A stretch of 64,000 nt of DNA, from NCBI RefSeq assembly GCF_003286085.1, contig NW_020825298.1, forward strand, positions 10,664,001 to 10,728,000. Reading direction: 5' to 3'. Positions within the stretch are counted from its first letter, which is position 1, and the number at the start of each line of letters is the position of its first letter. The notes beneath the pieces are model-generated. The model had not been told where the DNA came from. It worked only from the letters and a program-made list of their open reading frames with translations, and did no database searches. The stretch comes from Drosophila persimilis (lineage: Eukaryota; Arthropoda; Insecta; Diptera; Drosophilidae). Below, piece by piece: positions 24,101-37,741 of the stretch. The position numbers and the translations under genes were made by a program.

Positions 24101-26678
24101 GAAATATTTTTGGTCTCTCATGCAAATATGCGTTCGGTTCGGTTCGGTTCGGTTCGGATATGTACATTGTACAATATTGCATAAATTATTAATGCCAACT
24201 TTTATTTATTCCCATATTTTCCTTCTTTTTTACCCTCCCCCCGCACCCCCATACATACAGATATTTTTACATATTTGAAGACAGTTGGCAGTCGGCACAC
24301 ACACTCGTGTGAGTGGGGGATATACAGTAGGGAGGGGGTGGGTGGAGGGGAGGGGGGCTGTGTGTCCGTCAGTCAGCGCTCGTCATATTTGCGTGTTTGC
24401 ATTTAATCATCGAAAGCCATGCAGTATGCCACGCCCCTATTTCTGGGGGGAAGGGGGAAACCCCACCCCCCACACCAATCCCCAATACCAACCCCAAGCC
24501 GTTGCTCCACTCAACTCTTGCGTTATTTGCATTTGCTGGAAGTTATTCCTCTCTCCCACCCCTTCGTTGCAAAAAACTGAAAGACAGTAGCCACAAGTAT
24601 CTGGGATAATCCTAAAAGGGACTCCTATATGGTACAGATCTAAGATATTTCGATTGGAATTTAGAAGGGTTTTTCGCTGGGAAAAACTCTCCTACCATAA
24701 TTGCCAGTTGACATAAAACCCGTACAGTTTGTAGTCTGTTTGCTGGCCAATTGTGCAGATACTTTGGTAATCAACAGGGCTTATCGGTGGAGCAACCCAT
24801 CGCAACCGAAAACAACTCCATCAATAAACCAGGAAATCCTTTAGAGCACTCGAAATCGAGGCAACACGATGAAAACGACAAGTCTGTCAATTAGTTATCA
24901 TGTTCAGTGTCAGCACAATATGATTTTGATTTAATTTTATGGGCCAAAGGCACGATTCGGGCGTGGGGCATTCGGATAGATAGATAGATAGAGGGACAGA
25001 TAGTAATGACAGTAAATCCCGTATTCCATATGCTGGCCAATGCTCGGAAAGAGTGGAATAATCATTCATTGGAATTGGAAATGAACACAGAGGACACACA
25101 GAGATTGTAGCAGATACAGATACAGAACAGAGCCTGATCCTTTGCCGCACCGCAAATAGTTCCAACATTTTTGCGTGTTTATAAAAAATTAAAAATAAAA
25201 ATCTCTGCCTTGTGTCCTCGTTGGGGAAAAAAACCACACAATGCCACACCCCCCCCCCCCCGATCCCCCATCCACATGCCAGGCAACTGCGGCCTGTGTC
25301 GTCGCCTGCCCCTTGTCCACCAGACCATGCTGTATTTTGATTAAACTTGGCTTTTACATTGTTGGCCATCATCCATTGTTGCCACTGCATTTGTTGTTGG
25401 CTTTTGTTGCTGTTGCTGTTGCTGGTTCTGGTCATGGTTATTGTTGTGCTGCAGCGCTGCGCTATGGGGAACGCATTTGGAATTTGAATTCGCATTTTCC
25501 GAGAGCTCCTTTTTAACTATTTCGATGCCCTATGAGGCAGAGAGGGTCTTGTGGAACTGCAGTACGGGTTGCAGATTTACTTGGGATCGTCCCAAGAGAA
25601 CAGAGAGATCTTGAAGTGGTGTGAAGAGTGAGTGAAAACTTTTCTTGGAATGACTCTGGAAATCTTTCGATTCATGGTTTGAATTTAGTTCATGAAAATG
25701 ATGATATACCAAAAGGATTTCTGATGCATATCATAAGCTCTTACATCCTGCATCCCCTTACCTCCTTTTGGCAAAGAAATAATGTTCCTATTGGCATTTC
25801 CCGAGGGGTTTCCTTTACCTATTGGATGTCTCAAGGGTGAGAAAGTGTCTTGAGAGGTAGGATACGATCAGGGTAGAATCTATAGCTATATCTGATTGAA
25901 TTTTATAAGTACTTAGTTTCGTTAATCGATTTGCAGCAACGGTCGGTATTGTCTTACCTTTTTTTTTATCGTTCAATCAAGCCAAAGCCAATATATAGTA
26001 ATGCCCATACATTTTTGTGGTAGACGGTGGCTTCAGAGTGCCTTTTCAACGTGGCTCCAGGCTTTGATCTTTCTCTTTGCTGCTGTCTTTGGGTTCCAAA
26101 GTTCTGTAGCTGCTGATCTCTAGAGAGAGCATTCCTTGCCCTGTGTGCTGGCTTTATAAATTTATTCCCTAACTTTTGTTTCTGTTTCTGCGTCGGTTTC
26201 AGTCTCTGATTCTCTTCTTTTGTGGTTCCTCTTGGTTTTTGTTGTGCCATTTGCTTTTATTGCATATTTGCATTTTGCATTGTTATTGGCCATGGCTGAA
26301 TGCCTGGTTGCACACACACACACACACACATACTCCCGTATGGGGGCGTGTCAGGTGTAGGCGTGTGAGGTATGTGTGTGTGTGTGTAGAAGGAGGGTGG
26401 AGACTGTACTTTGTTGTTGATTTAACGCGAGCATTGTTGGTTCTAGGAGCGGACAGGAAAAAACAAACCACTAGAACCACTACCCTTTACCTTTCCTTCA
26501 ACCACCCTGTGCCCAGCCCAACGACCGAACCCCCCCCCCCTCCCCCTATTTACCCCTTATTTTTACCTGCCCAACCCCCACTGCGGTTGTCCATTTGTTG
26601 TGCGACTCTGCCTTTGTTTGACTTGTATGTTTTTTGCTGCCACCGGTTCTTCTTTTTTTTGCAGGATTTGTGGCAACA
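18131..26678. other. Intergenic DNA without recognisable genes
   Basis: No supported exon. AT-rich islands lie at about 18130-18540, 19400-19560, 21920-22760, 23500-23880, 24600-24760 and 25520-25970. Between them is mixed DNA with CGGACT (about 21414), CGGTT (24131) and CA/GT (26312, 26368) microsatellites. A 73-base segment at 20196-20268 is bounded by inverted GGGTATCC and GGATACCC. A perfect stem, CTTGGGA/TCCCAAG, lies near 25580. The mixed blocks could hold enhancers, but I cannot point to a specific one. Confidence 0.6.
24131..24158 (+). repeat. (CGGTT)n microsatellite
   Basis: About five GGTTC pentamers. The same unit recurs degenerately near 29370 and, as CCGAAC, near 21620. Confidence 0.8.
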
Positions 26679-26695
26679 GGGGGGGGGGGGGGGGG
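26679..26695 (+). repeat. 17-G homopolymer run
   Basis: An uninterrupted run of G after TGGCAACA. Such runs can form quadruplex structures and are prone to sequencing and assembly length errors. Confidence 0.85.
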
Positions 26696-27103
26696 ATAAC
26701 AGATAGCAGAAAGCAGACTTTTTCCAACTATTTGTCCGGTACATGGGCATAAAATAATTTGCAAGTGATTTTCCAACATTAACGAGAAGAAGAATGAAAA
26801 ACATTAAAAATGCAAAAAGCATTGGCTCATTCATAATGCAAATATGCAGCAGAATCCGTGGGGCACGGGGGCAAGGCTGTGCGGCGGATGCTACATGCAT
26901 TGCGGGGTGGTTCTGGGAGGCATAAATAATGTATATGTGTGCAACATGCAGGAGATCCATTCGGTGGGGGGGTCGGGGTCGGGGGTCGGGGGTCCCGGCC
27001 ATTTCCAAAGCCACTTTAATCAACTCTTCTTCTGGCTCGCAGTTTGCGGTGCATTTCAAAGCAAATGTCAGCCAATCCGCCGGCAAGAGAGCCGCACAGT
27101 AAG

Positions 27104-27129
27104 CCCCCCCCCCCCCCCCCCCCCCCCCC
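27104..27129 (+). repeat. 26-C homopolymer run
   Basis: The longest homopolymer in the window, followed by TCCTCCC. Its length is unlikely to be exact in the assembly. Confidence 0.85.
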
Positions 27130-29483
27130 TCCTCCCACCGTCCAGAGCTCGGAACAAAACCAAAACTGAGCTGTCAACGCCGCCGCCGCCTCTCCAATCC
27201 AATCCACTACACATTTCCCCGTCCCCCTCTCTCCCCTCTCTCCGCACTTTTCGAGGTCCTTTGTCCAGTTCGGCCAGAAGATTACCAGCTTTACACTCGC
27301 TGCTATCGCTAGCCTCGTCCCCGGTGCATGCAAATCCCCTTTTGACACTTGACCAGTTGACCGGCGTGCAGGTCAAGCACTCTCTCCCGGAACACCAGTC
27401 TCTCCCATCCATCAGGAGTGCGAGACCCCCACCCACCATCCTCATTTCCCTGATGGCATCGTGGGGGTGTCATAATTTGTAATCCCGAAACGCTGCCTGT
27501 TTAATTTTCACACCTTTGTAAGGTCACCGCTTATCCCAGGACCCCCTTCAGAGACCCCCTCAAATGCCGGACACACGACCATCCAGTGGCTTAAATGGCT
27601 CAAATGCACGAAACTGGTCAACGCACATGTCCCTGGACATGGCACGGGGGCTACCATCTTCGCAGCCAACTGAAAGTATGCTCATTAGAAAATTGAAATT
27701 GTTATAGAGCTTAGCGTTTATTTTGGTTGAAAGGGATCAAGGGAGGTGGGTGCTCCGATTAAGACATCAAAAAGAAATGAAAATAATGTCCAAGGATTGA
27801 TTTTTGGAATGGGGAGGCAAAGGCTGTTCTTGGCGAGGCAAGAAATGGTTTGAGCTAAGGTCTGATTAGACCTTTTAAGGCCTGTCTTTGAGGGTGATCT
27901 GTTGCTCCTTCTGTTGGCTGTTCTTCCTGGGAAGTTTTGGCATTCGATTTGTCTCTTTGGATTGATACGTTTCCGGCACATTATGGACTATATTTTCTAC
28001 TTCTAAAAGGTTCAGAGTTCTTTCCGTTCTGTATCGAGGACTTTTCTAGCCTGGGCTTCATTTTCTCCTATCAAAAAATGAACATTTTGTAATATTTCTT
28101 ACACAAACCCGACAAACATCTATAACCATAAATGTTGCATTATGAAAATGATCAAAAATCCGTATAAAAATGTATCATAAAACGCCGAAAATATTCTCTT
28201 GGGTTTATGGCTCCCCTCCATTTCCCAGGCAGCATTTAAGAGATTTTTGTTTAGCAGAGTTAAGTAGATATGGCTGATGGTGTATCCATTGAATCGTTTA
28301 GCATGATAATCGAAATGGTTCCCCTCCCCCCCTCCAAGTGCTGCCCGAACCCCCCTCTCTAATGCTCGAAGGCTGCCTGCTCTATGTCGCTCTAATGTGC
28401 CACAGACGCACATTCTTCGATGATGGTCGATGATGGTGTGCAAAGCCCGGTTTTGGCAATGCCACAAAACTGACAACTGGCAACTGGAACTGGCCCAACG
28501 CAGACGAAGACGGAGATGCCTATGGCGAGAGGGTGCCAGTGCCACAGCCAGTGCCAGTGTCTGAGTCTGAGGCAGAGCCTGGCGCTCGCCATCATCAAGT
28601 TGGCGTGTTTATGGGCCAAGCGGCACAATTAACATGTCGCGGCTTTTAGCGTCTCCTCTCTGAGGCTGGAGCTGAGGCAGAGACAGAGGCACAGGGAGAG
28701 GGAGAGGCACTGGCAGAGGTGGCAGCAGCAGAGGCAGCTTGCACAAAATGACATATGAGGCGCATAATTGAAACTTCAAAGGAGAAGGGGCGCAGTCGGG
28801 GGCATAAATTAGGCGGCTGATCGCCGACGTTCTGTTCTGATGTCTGATGCCTGATGTCTGGCCCGTTGTTGGCCCAAGGTGAGAGGTGAGTGGAGATGCA
28901 GCACAACGGCAAAACAGCGGAGCAGAAGAAGACGTCATCGTTTTGGTTCCATTAGCGTCGTGTGGCAGTGGCAACGGTAGCCCCTCCCGTTTGTCATGCC
29001 GCCGCGCCCTTCCATTAACACAACATATATCCCATATATCTTCTCTACTGACTGCTTATATATCCCTAGATCCCAGTGTTGTTTCTACATGAAAATCAAT
29101 AAAAATCTGCGTGTGCGGTGATCAGCTCCATCTATCTATCTCCCCGGCGAAGGGAAGCTCCATCTATGTCCCTGGAAATGGGAAGTTCAAGGGGAGAGTC
29201 ACCGAGTGAGTCACAGATGAGAAATGTTGTCTCATTGTCGGCGTTTTGTGTTTTCCATATTTTACGCCATAAATTAAACACTTGAACGGGCCCGAATCGA
29301 ACCGAACCACTTACCACAGACTATTCTTTTCTCTGCTCTGCAGCGGAGGAAAAAGAAGAGAAATTTTCAATTGGTTCGGTTCGGAGATAAGGAAATTGAG
29401 CATTTTCGTTGGATAATACTACAAGACGAGTGTTCTTCCAGTCAGTTCCTCTTTCTAACCGGAAGAAGCGAAGAGAGAGAACC

Positions 29484-29507
29484 AAACCCAAACCCAAACC
29501 CAAACCC
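29484..29507 (+). repeat. (AAACCC)n microsatellite, four copies
   Basis: Four AAACCC hexamers. It looks like a telomere-type repeat but is isolated and short, and fly telomeres do not use such repeats. Confidence 0.85.
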
Positions 29508-30224
29508 TACCGTGTGGGAAAAACTCTTGAAGAAGAAAAATCAGAATCCGGCAAAGGGCAAACGAACACGCAACAAATCTGCCGTTTAGTCTGAGAAGCT
29601 GAGAATCCATATGTGTGGAGGGCACCGGCGACACCTTCGAGCAGCCACCAGCTACCATCTACAGCTCCAGCTCCAGCTCCAGCTGGCAGACACTTTGCAG
29701 CAGCTTAAGCACTGCCAGACACGCCAATGGCAAACAAAGTCAATAGCCAGACAAATGAAAAGCTCAACTCGAGAATGTGAGAACCGAATGAATGCCGGCG
29801 CAGAGAGCTCTGGGGAAAGTTCTAAATGATGGGGACAGGGCAGGGCATAGCAGAACTTTGCCATACACTCACTCAAGTGGCGGGGACCCACGGGCGGGGT
29901 TCGAGCAATAGAAAACGTATGTGGAAGCAATGAAGTTTGCGGCGCATTAGAGGGAGTTACAAGTTTCCCGAAAGTGTAGAAGTTTGCCGAAAACTCCTCG
30001 TACTTTTGGTCGAATAAGAAGTTTCAAAGGATATTAGAACAAGTTTTTGTGGTACACTTAGGAAAACCAGGCAAGAATTCAACCGAAGACTGAAAGAATA
30101 TATATAGAAATTTATTCCGCAGGAGACTAGACTACAAGCTGCTTCAGCAACAACATAGCAGATCCTAATGAATCTTACCCATTTCCTAGGAGATTCTCTA
30201 ATAGAAGAGGCCTAGAGCCTACGG

Positions 30225-30246
30225 CCAACCCCGGGCTCACTCGCTT
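30225..30246 (+). repeat. 22-base dispersed box, copy 2
   Basis: Same box as at 60166-60187 with one base different, and present on the other strand at 3578-3599. It lies in an AT-rich island at 29950-30420. The flanks do not align with the other copies. Confidence 0.6.
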
Positions 30247-30625
30247 TGGTCCAACAGACGATATAAAACTGTTTTATATATCAGAGAGAGATTGTAATAA
30301 ACTCTGATCGAGGTAGCACGAATCAAAGGTAAAGTAGAGGAAAGGAAAGGATTCCACAGTGACTCAATCTAAATCCCTATTATGTAGGGATTATATGGTA
30401 TTATATGGGCTATTATGTACCTCTAAACTCATCAATCTGCCCAGAGAACTTCAGTAAACACAACTCTATTCCAGCTCAAAGTCTGTTGCCCCTTTTCATA
30501 TGTATTTTCTGCTTTATCCAATCACAAACAAGGCTCTTCCCCAGGCCTGGGTGGCCAGGAAGTCGATGTACCCCACCGCAAGAAATAGAGCATAAAACGG
30601 TTCATTCCGCACGAATGAACAGCCA

Positions 30626-30669
30626 GGTCCCCGGTCCCGGTCCCGGTCCCGGTCCTGGTCCTGGTCCCG
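30626..30669 (+). repeat. (GGTCCC)n / (GGTCCT)n hexamer array
   Basis: Seven hexamers, the first five mostly GGTCCC and then GGTCCT. The hexamer keeps a Gly-Pro frame open, which explains a Pro/Gly-rich open frame here. I do not consider it coding. Confidence 0.85.
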
Positions 30670-31142
30670 CTTCCGTGCCTCTTCTGTTTAGGTCCAAAGC
30701 CCAGTGCAAGGAGCCAAAAGGAAAAGCAGCAAAAGGAAACCTAAGCGAAGCGTAAACATTTTACACTTTTGTGTGCAATGAAAGCGACGCCATCTTTATG
30801 TTGATGGGGAGTACGAGGGCATCCCCGCCCCCGCCTCCTCCTCCTGCTCCACCCCCTCCCCCCGGTCGCGCTTGGAGGAACGGGTTTTGCCAGAGCAAAG
30901 GATTATTTGAATGGCGGCAGAGGGAGAGGCATCTCAGACACTGGCAAGGCATAAAATCATTTGAGCTATGCCAGCCAGTCCCTGGTCCATGGTCCCTGGT
31001 CCCTGGTCCATAGGCCATGCCGTGAGGGAAGCCTTTCACTTTCTTATCGAATGAAAGAGCCCGTGCAATTTGTCATAAATTTACCAAGTTATAGGCAGGA
31101 TCGTAAAGTGCATGAAATATGCGACAAAAATGCAAAAATACT

Positions 31143-31155
31143 GGGGGGGGGGGGG
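31143..31155 (+). repeat. 13-G homopolymer run
   Basis: Uninterrupted G run between CT and AGAAATG. Confidence 0.8.
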
Positions 31156-32548
31156 AGAAATGAAATTTCGCCTGCTGCTTAGATAGCAACTAAGTGTGGC
31201 TCGTTGGTTGGTTGCCGTGGTGCTTGTGGTGGCATGCGGGATGCGGCATCCGCATTTGTGCATCCTTGCAACATCGTAAGCCAAAATGCAAATGTAAAGC
31301 AACACCTCATACACACACAGTACCAGCAGCAGCCCCGCCAGCAGCACCTCTTTGCCACGCCCACCACGCAAAACATTTGCATTAATCATGTTTGCATTGC
31401 ATTATGCAGCAGCATATAGCAGGAGAGAGAGAGGGTTCTGGAGAGGCATGTGGCAAGGCTTTAAGCCCCTCAGCATACACACAAAGAGAGGGGGATAGCG
31501 GGGTAGCGGGCTAGCGGGAGGGGGCATAAAAGTACAGAAACTCATGCATAAATATTTTTTTTGCATAAACAAAAGTGTTGAAAATGCAATTTGCCCCGTC
31601 TGTGGGTAGGTCCTAAAGGGGTAAAAAGAGGGGTAAAATGGGAACTGTTGGATGTTAGATGTTGGGGCTGGAGGGAGGAGTAAACGCCATAAAGGGGCCA
31701 CCTCCCCATGGACTGTGTGGTCTGTAGCTTAGTGTGAGGTCAAACCAACAATAAAAGCATACATCAGCTTTAACTGCAACGAAAGCTATAGCTGCCATTC
31801 CGACTAGGCGATACCCGATTCGGGGCTCCATCTCAACGAGTATTTACTGTACGTTAAGGGGCTACAAAGTGCATAAACGGATAAGAGTGAATTCTACTTT
31901 TACTTTATGTTTTATAGAGACCAAAATGTTCTTTAAATTTCCGATTGAATCTACCAAAAAACCCATGAATTTCATAGCAAATATCCATTCATTATAAGCT
32001 ACTTGAAAAAATATTGATTTAATATAAAAAATGCTTAAGGTATTAAATATTTAATTCTACATATATTTAATTCCGTTTCCCCTGCAGGAAATTTCTCATA
32101 GGAACCCTAAAAAATATATCCTATAAATACATACATATTTTTTTGTTTGTTTGTTTGTAAACTCTTAGCTTCTGCTTTTGGACAATGGCCCCCAGAGGCA
32201 AAGGCAAAGCGGGCGACGGCCTATGCGGCGTATGCGTATGTTCTGAGTCCGCATTATGTATACGCACTGATGCACACCCATAGAGGGAGGCGGAAAGAAA
32301 GAGAGGTAGAGAGAGAGCGCCACAAAGAGAGGTCGGTCTTGATAGAAAGAGAGGATGCGACACATTTATATGGCAAACTGTTTTTAATGCTTTTAATGCG
32401 CCAAAGTGTTGTTTCATTTTCATTATTTGCACAAGCTGCCACACATTTAAATGCCAGTCCGTCCCCCCTTCCCCACTCCGCCCCCCGTTCGGCCCACGCC
32501 ACGAGGCTCCCTCTAAAGCCCCTTCGCATGGCTCTGTGTACGAGAGTA

Positions 32549-32572
32549 TGTGTGTGTGTGTGTGTGTGTGTG
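32549..32572 (+). repeat. (TG)n microsatellite
   Basis: About twelve GT dinucleotides. Confidence 0.85.
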
Positions 32573-35500
32573 CTGTTGAGCTATAATCATAATTTCATAA
32601 AGCACATTTTCACAAAAGCTTTCAACACCCTAAACTGCATTGTAATTACAACGAAAGCGCTGGCAGTCGACGCGACGGGCAGGGTATGTGGCAGGTTGGC
32701 AGGACGGCAGGCAGGCAGGCCGGCAGGACGGTGACTGGAGTTGGGGGTTGAGGGAATGTTGTGTTGCAAAGGACTGAAGTACCCAACAGAGCGCGCATTT
32801 CGTAGCGCCAACGTCAAGGAACGAAAGGATAACGATAACCAACATGTCGGTTGGTTGGTTCGTTGCTGCCACTGCCACTGGTCGGGGGGTTCTGGGGCTC
32901 TACAGATGGGCTATGTGGGGTCTGGGTATGGGTCTTTGAGTGGGTTGAGGTTGAGGATTGGGAGCTTTCTCTGTTCGGTTCCACCTCCTCCTCCTCCTCC
33001 TTCTCCTCCTGAGTATGTGCTGCGTGTTGATTTCAACGCATAAATATTTCAAAAGGTTCAAACAAAATGGCGTCGACGCGCAATAAATGCCATTGCTATC
33101 CGTGTATGTGTAACCCTCTCTCTCGCCCTCTCTCTCTCCCTCTCTCACTGTACATACATATATCCCTCTGTAATAAAAGTGAATTTATGCAATATTTCTG
33201 GGCCTTTGTGCAAATAACATTTGTAATTCAACGAACAGCAAACAGAAACAATCTGCGGCACAGACACCGACAAAAGTGTGTCCTCGCCGAGTGTTTGTTA
33301 TGCTAATGAGATCCAAAAAGGCAACAAACCCGATCCCGATCCTATCCGTCCCGCATTGGACGCTGTTCTGAATCTATTAAATAATTATGAAAACATTTCC
33401 ACGAATTTTAAATAATTACAAAAGCGAAAGAGGATCAATGTAGGGCCTAAAGGGACTAACAAATCAAAAAGCCATTAAATTGAAGTTCTTTTCCAGTATA
33501 TTTCCTGCATAGAACCTCTCCTCAGTGGCTCTATAATCCCTCAAACTCTTGGCCGCACAACTTCCCGTCTTGCCGGCTCCCAACTTCCTTCCGACTTCGA
33601 AAACAGGTGCCTTCTGTGACCACAGTTGCTTGTCGTTTGTCGCTTGTCGCTTGGGGTTAAGGTCCAACACCTGTGTGTCTGCGAAAACAGAGACATTTAG
33701 TGGAAGGCACCCAAAATGCTGGCAGTGCACAGCTTAGGGAAAGCGGAAAAAAACAACTGCGAAAAAGCAAATATCAAAAGCAGAACAATAGCTGAGAAAA
33801 CAGCTAGCCATTGCGTGCGGTGGGGTACCCACATTAGCGACAGAGAAAAAAAAAGGGGGAAAATCTTGAAGAGGCCTACAAATGTCATTCAAGCGCTTCG
33901 CTGCACACAGTACGAAACAGTGTAGCGGAGAAGGAGTTGAACGCAGATAAGGAGGATGGTTGGTCGCCTCAAGTGCCAATGGTTTTCCGCCGTTGGCTTT
34001 TGGTCTGGCGGAAATCCATTAGGTTTACCCCACTCTGCGCCTGCAGTTTGCATTTGTGTGCAAAGATTTCCGTTTGACATGGCACAGACCGCACCATCCC
34101 CCCAGCCCCCCATCACCCAGCCCCCAGCCAGGCCCTACACAATCTCGAAAACGTTTTGCATACATTTCGATTCGATTGTTTCGGCCCGAGTCGCGGTTTA
34201 TGGGCTTCGATTAGCATAAATCAAAGTTAGCCATGAGCTGGACAAACTATCGTATCTATTTGGCTTGTAAAACACACAGAGGAACTGCTTTGGAAACACC
34301 TTTCTCTTGGCCAAAGAGCGAAACCAGAAACCCATCCACAGCGAAGCAAAGCGGAGCCAAGCCAGAGCGAGCCTGATGAAAACATTAACATTATACTCGA
34401 ACATTTTTTATGGCTACTTCAATTTTTGATGGTGGCTTGAGCAAGAGCTTGGGGATACCCTAACTTAAAGGGTAGTATCATGATTTTGCGAGGGAGTACT
34501 TACGAGGAAGGGTTTTCCTAAGCCTCAAACTATTCTTCGTTCTACCAGGAAGAGGCCTTCTGTGGTTTAAACTTCTATTTCAAGGTCCCCAAGACCTTGT
34601 CTTAAGAGCATTTGCTCTTCACCATCTTTCTGGAGGGTTATTCTCCCGCTTTGATTCTTTTTTTATACACGCTCGGGAATACTTTGTTCATTTGGAGAAT
34701 GCGCATGCGAGTGTACAATAAAATTTGTTAAATATTCGCTTGGAGCGCGGAGACAATCGTAAACAAAAATATACAAAAACTCAACTAAAAAACAAAACAC
34801 AAACACAAAAAAATATCTTTAATGACCGATGTATTTGTGTGTTGTTTTAATTGCCGGTTTTAGGAGGGAAGTGGATGGATGATGAATTTGCGACGCCCGC
34901 ATCGGTCAACCACATTTACATTTACATTTCTTTCTTTTTGTTTTTTGCTGGAAGAGACGCCAGGGGCAGGGCACCGTCACCTGTTCCGAGATCAGGAAAT
35001 GCAGCCAACAAACTGACGTTCGTCAGTGTCAAAGTCAGGTCTGACATCAGACATCAGACGTTGGACGTCGGACGTCGGACAGGTGACTGAGCTCCGAGCA
35101 TTACAGAAATATCTTGATAACTCAATCTACAAAAATCTTAAAAGCAGTACCGGAGTGCTGGTCGAAAACGCCAACGTCATGTCAGTCGATCGGAGCGATC
35201 GTCGCGATCGTCGCGGATCATGACCAGGCAGAAATATCGACAAGAAAAAGAAAAAGAGATGAAGAAATTACCACAAAGTTGCGGCCCACAAATTGGCTTG
35301 ATCGATGCCGGCTTGAAGTCAATTTGCAGCAGCTTAGGCTCAGGATCCCCTTCGATTGGCATCGGTCTGACTTTACTCACGGTCTGAGGGACAGACAGAC
35401 GGAAGGACACGGTTCGGGGGCTCAGCTAAATCTTTCCACTAAGTACCTTGAGATGAGCGACAAACGAACTGTGAAAGTGCTCCAGAAAAACATATGGCAC

Positions 35501-37698
35501 ACAATTATCAGAGTGACAGCGACGATGTGTTAAGAAATGCCCAAATACATGGGGATCTGAGAGGGATGCGACTAGGGGGATACTGTGGATTGTGGGTGTT
35601 CTTATAGAAGTACTGAGAGATCTCCGACTGAGGGAATAAATACAATTCTAGCTGGAATCGGATCTTTATACGGTTTCATAGGCCCAAATCTTATAGAAAT
35701 TGTTATAGATCGCGAAAGAGTAGATCTTTGATTGGGTTCCATTTCAAAGGTCTCATTCAAATGATTTACTGGCTTTCCTTCTATGTGGAATAGAGTTTAG
35801 ATTGAGTACTATCCCAAGCAACCCAAGTGCCCAAAGAACTTCCCGATCTCCACTTCTAATACGCCCCACTTATACCCTATCTAAGTATGTTCCTGTTATA
35901 AAAACACACACAAAATGGAATATGAAAATGTAGGAGTGAAAACAACAACAAAAAATTGGAAAATCTGTGGTAACCAAAGGCCAGGGACACGGACAGGGAC
36001 AGGGACAGAGACCAGACCAGACCAGAGCAGATCCAACAGACGCCGCAGCGGCACATGGCGCCCCCTGTGCGGCATTTATCATGGGGCATCGGGTGCACTA
36101 TATTTAGACGACGGGTCGGGCTAATGGATGCAACAGGAACGGTGGCAGAGAACCGATCCGCCAGTAGAGCACAGTACAGGCCACACTTTCAAATTCATAT
36201 TTATTGTCTAGGCTGTGGCCTGAGTGCATTTTTATATATGGCAGTCCATTTGCTTCGACTCCAACTCCGACTCCGACACCGACTCCGGGCCAGGGGCATA
36301 CCAAAATAAACAATAATTGAACATGGAAGCGCAAAGGAAATCGCATTGTAGTGCAATCGAGGGCTGGGAGGGGGCGATAGATGGGCGGATGGGCTGTAAA
36401 ATGCGTGGCATTTTAAAAGGTTCCACATTTTGGGGGTCACACACATGTGTCGGGGGCTAATTGCATTGATTAGCTGACGGCGCGTTTTGGGGCGCATCAG
36501 CAGGGGCGCAGGGAGAGGGGGAGGGGGGGCCCTCCATAAGGTGGACTGACGCAGAGGCAAGTCAGCTGTCAGTCAAGTGGCGACATGTTTACTTGGTAGG
36601 CAGTCAAAAATCGAAAAAATAAAAACCCTTTCCAAAGAAGAAACCAAACCGAACCGATAAATACGGAAACGTTTGAGCCGTGCCGCAAATGTACACAGTC
36701 CCTCGCCAAGAAAGGAAAATACGAGTATTTCTTTGGTTGTTTGCATTCATATTTCAATATTTTCCTGGTGGTGTGGGGCGAGGGGTTATTAGAAGATGCT
36801 TGAATTCCAATCTACTGAGAGAACAAAAAAAAGGTACGGAGAGAAAAAAACCCCTGATCAAAGGTGTGCGACACGTCTCTGATCTGGCGGTCAGTGAGCA
36901 GTCGCCCAAAAGCCGTTGGCGATGCCAAATTGACATAATGTGGCGTTTAACAAATTCCCAAACAATGCACATCCATCAAGAAATTGACCGACCAGACGAG
37001 GGCTGGACAAGCGATCTTGAGAAATTGTGTTCAAAGATTTCAGGGGGATTTTGATTGGAGAGAGTGGGTGCAGCGGGATTGGAGGAGGATATTGTTAGAA
37101 AAATATGATTTTAAGAGGGGTTTTGTTTATGAGCAATGATTTATTGGACTCTAAATGGGTTCTAGACTTCATAACCGAAGATCCCTACTTCTGAAGAACG
37201 ACTATATCGATTATGAATTCCATTTAAACCTAAAAAAGGTGCCAGAGGAATGGGTTAAATACTAACCTCTAGAATAAATATCTAAAAATTCGAATACCGA
37301 AAAATTATTAAGGAAAACTTAAAGAATATATCGAATAGGGTCATCAAGTTGAGGATGGAATATGAAAATATACTTACTTGCCCGAAAATTTGCTCCAATA
37401 ATCTCCAGAAAAAAACTTTGAGTAACCAACAACTGCAGCTGGAATAGATCCCCCCGCTTTCCAGTGATCTTTTCCAGCCCTAAATCATCGAAATATTCCT
37501 TCAATTGAGTCATGCACACACACACATCTAAATAAATGGAGTCGGGAGACCCAAGACCAAGAGGCGTATCTCTTCAAAGGGGCAGGCAGCTGCATTGGCG
37601 ATCGGCATTCGATCGCATCGATAGATAAACCGAAGCCGAGGCCGAGGCCAAAGCCGAAGAAGGTGTAGAAAAAGTAAATGACATAATGCAGCATCATC

Positions 37699-37741
37699 AT
37701 GGATGGATGGATCGATGGATCGATGGTTGGATGGTTGGTTG
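37699..37741 (+). repeat. Degenerate (GGAT)n tract
   Basis: GGATGGATGGATCGATGGATC-type run with GGTT variants at the right end. Confidence 0.75.

Larger units (their letters stand above)
26696..34400. other. Intergenic DNA without recognisable genes
   Basis: No supported exon. It is dominated by simple repeats: CCG/CTCC blocks at 27100-27260, GAGGCA/GAGAGG near 28680, GGTCCC at 30626, GT at 32549 and CTC near 32990. AT-rich islands lie at about 27690-28160, 29950-30420 and 31780-32150. Frames that stay open here are low-complexity (Pro, Ser, Cys or Arg-rich) and appear on both strands, so I treat them as non-coding. Confidence 0.6.

Noticed and set aside
26844..27482. 212-codon open frame containing a Pro run
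   Set aside because: The Pro run is simply the 26-C homopolymer, and the minus strand is open as a poly-Gly frame over the same bases.
29484..29507. AAACCC repeats (and TTTGGG-like repeats at 16610) as interstitial telomere sequence
   Set aside because: Flies maintain telomeres with retrotransposons and not such repeats. The tracts are short and isolated, like other microsatellites here.
29890..29910. GGGTTCGAGC resembling a tRNA B-box
   Set aside because: No A-box, anticodon stem or acceptor stem can be folded around it.
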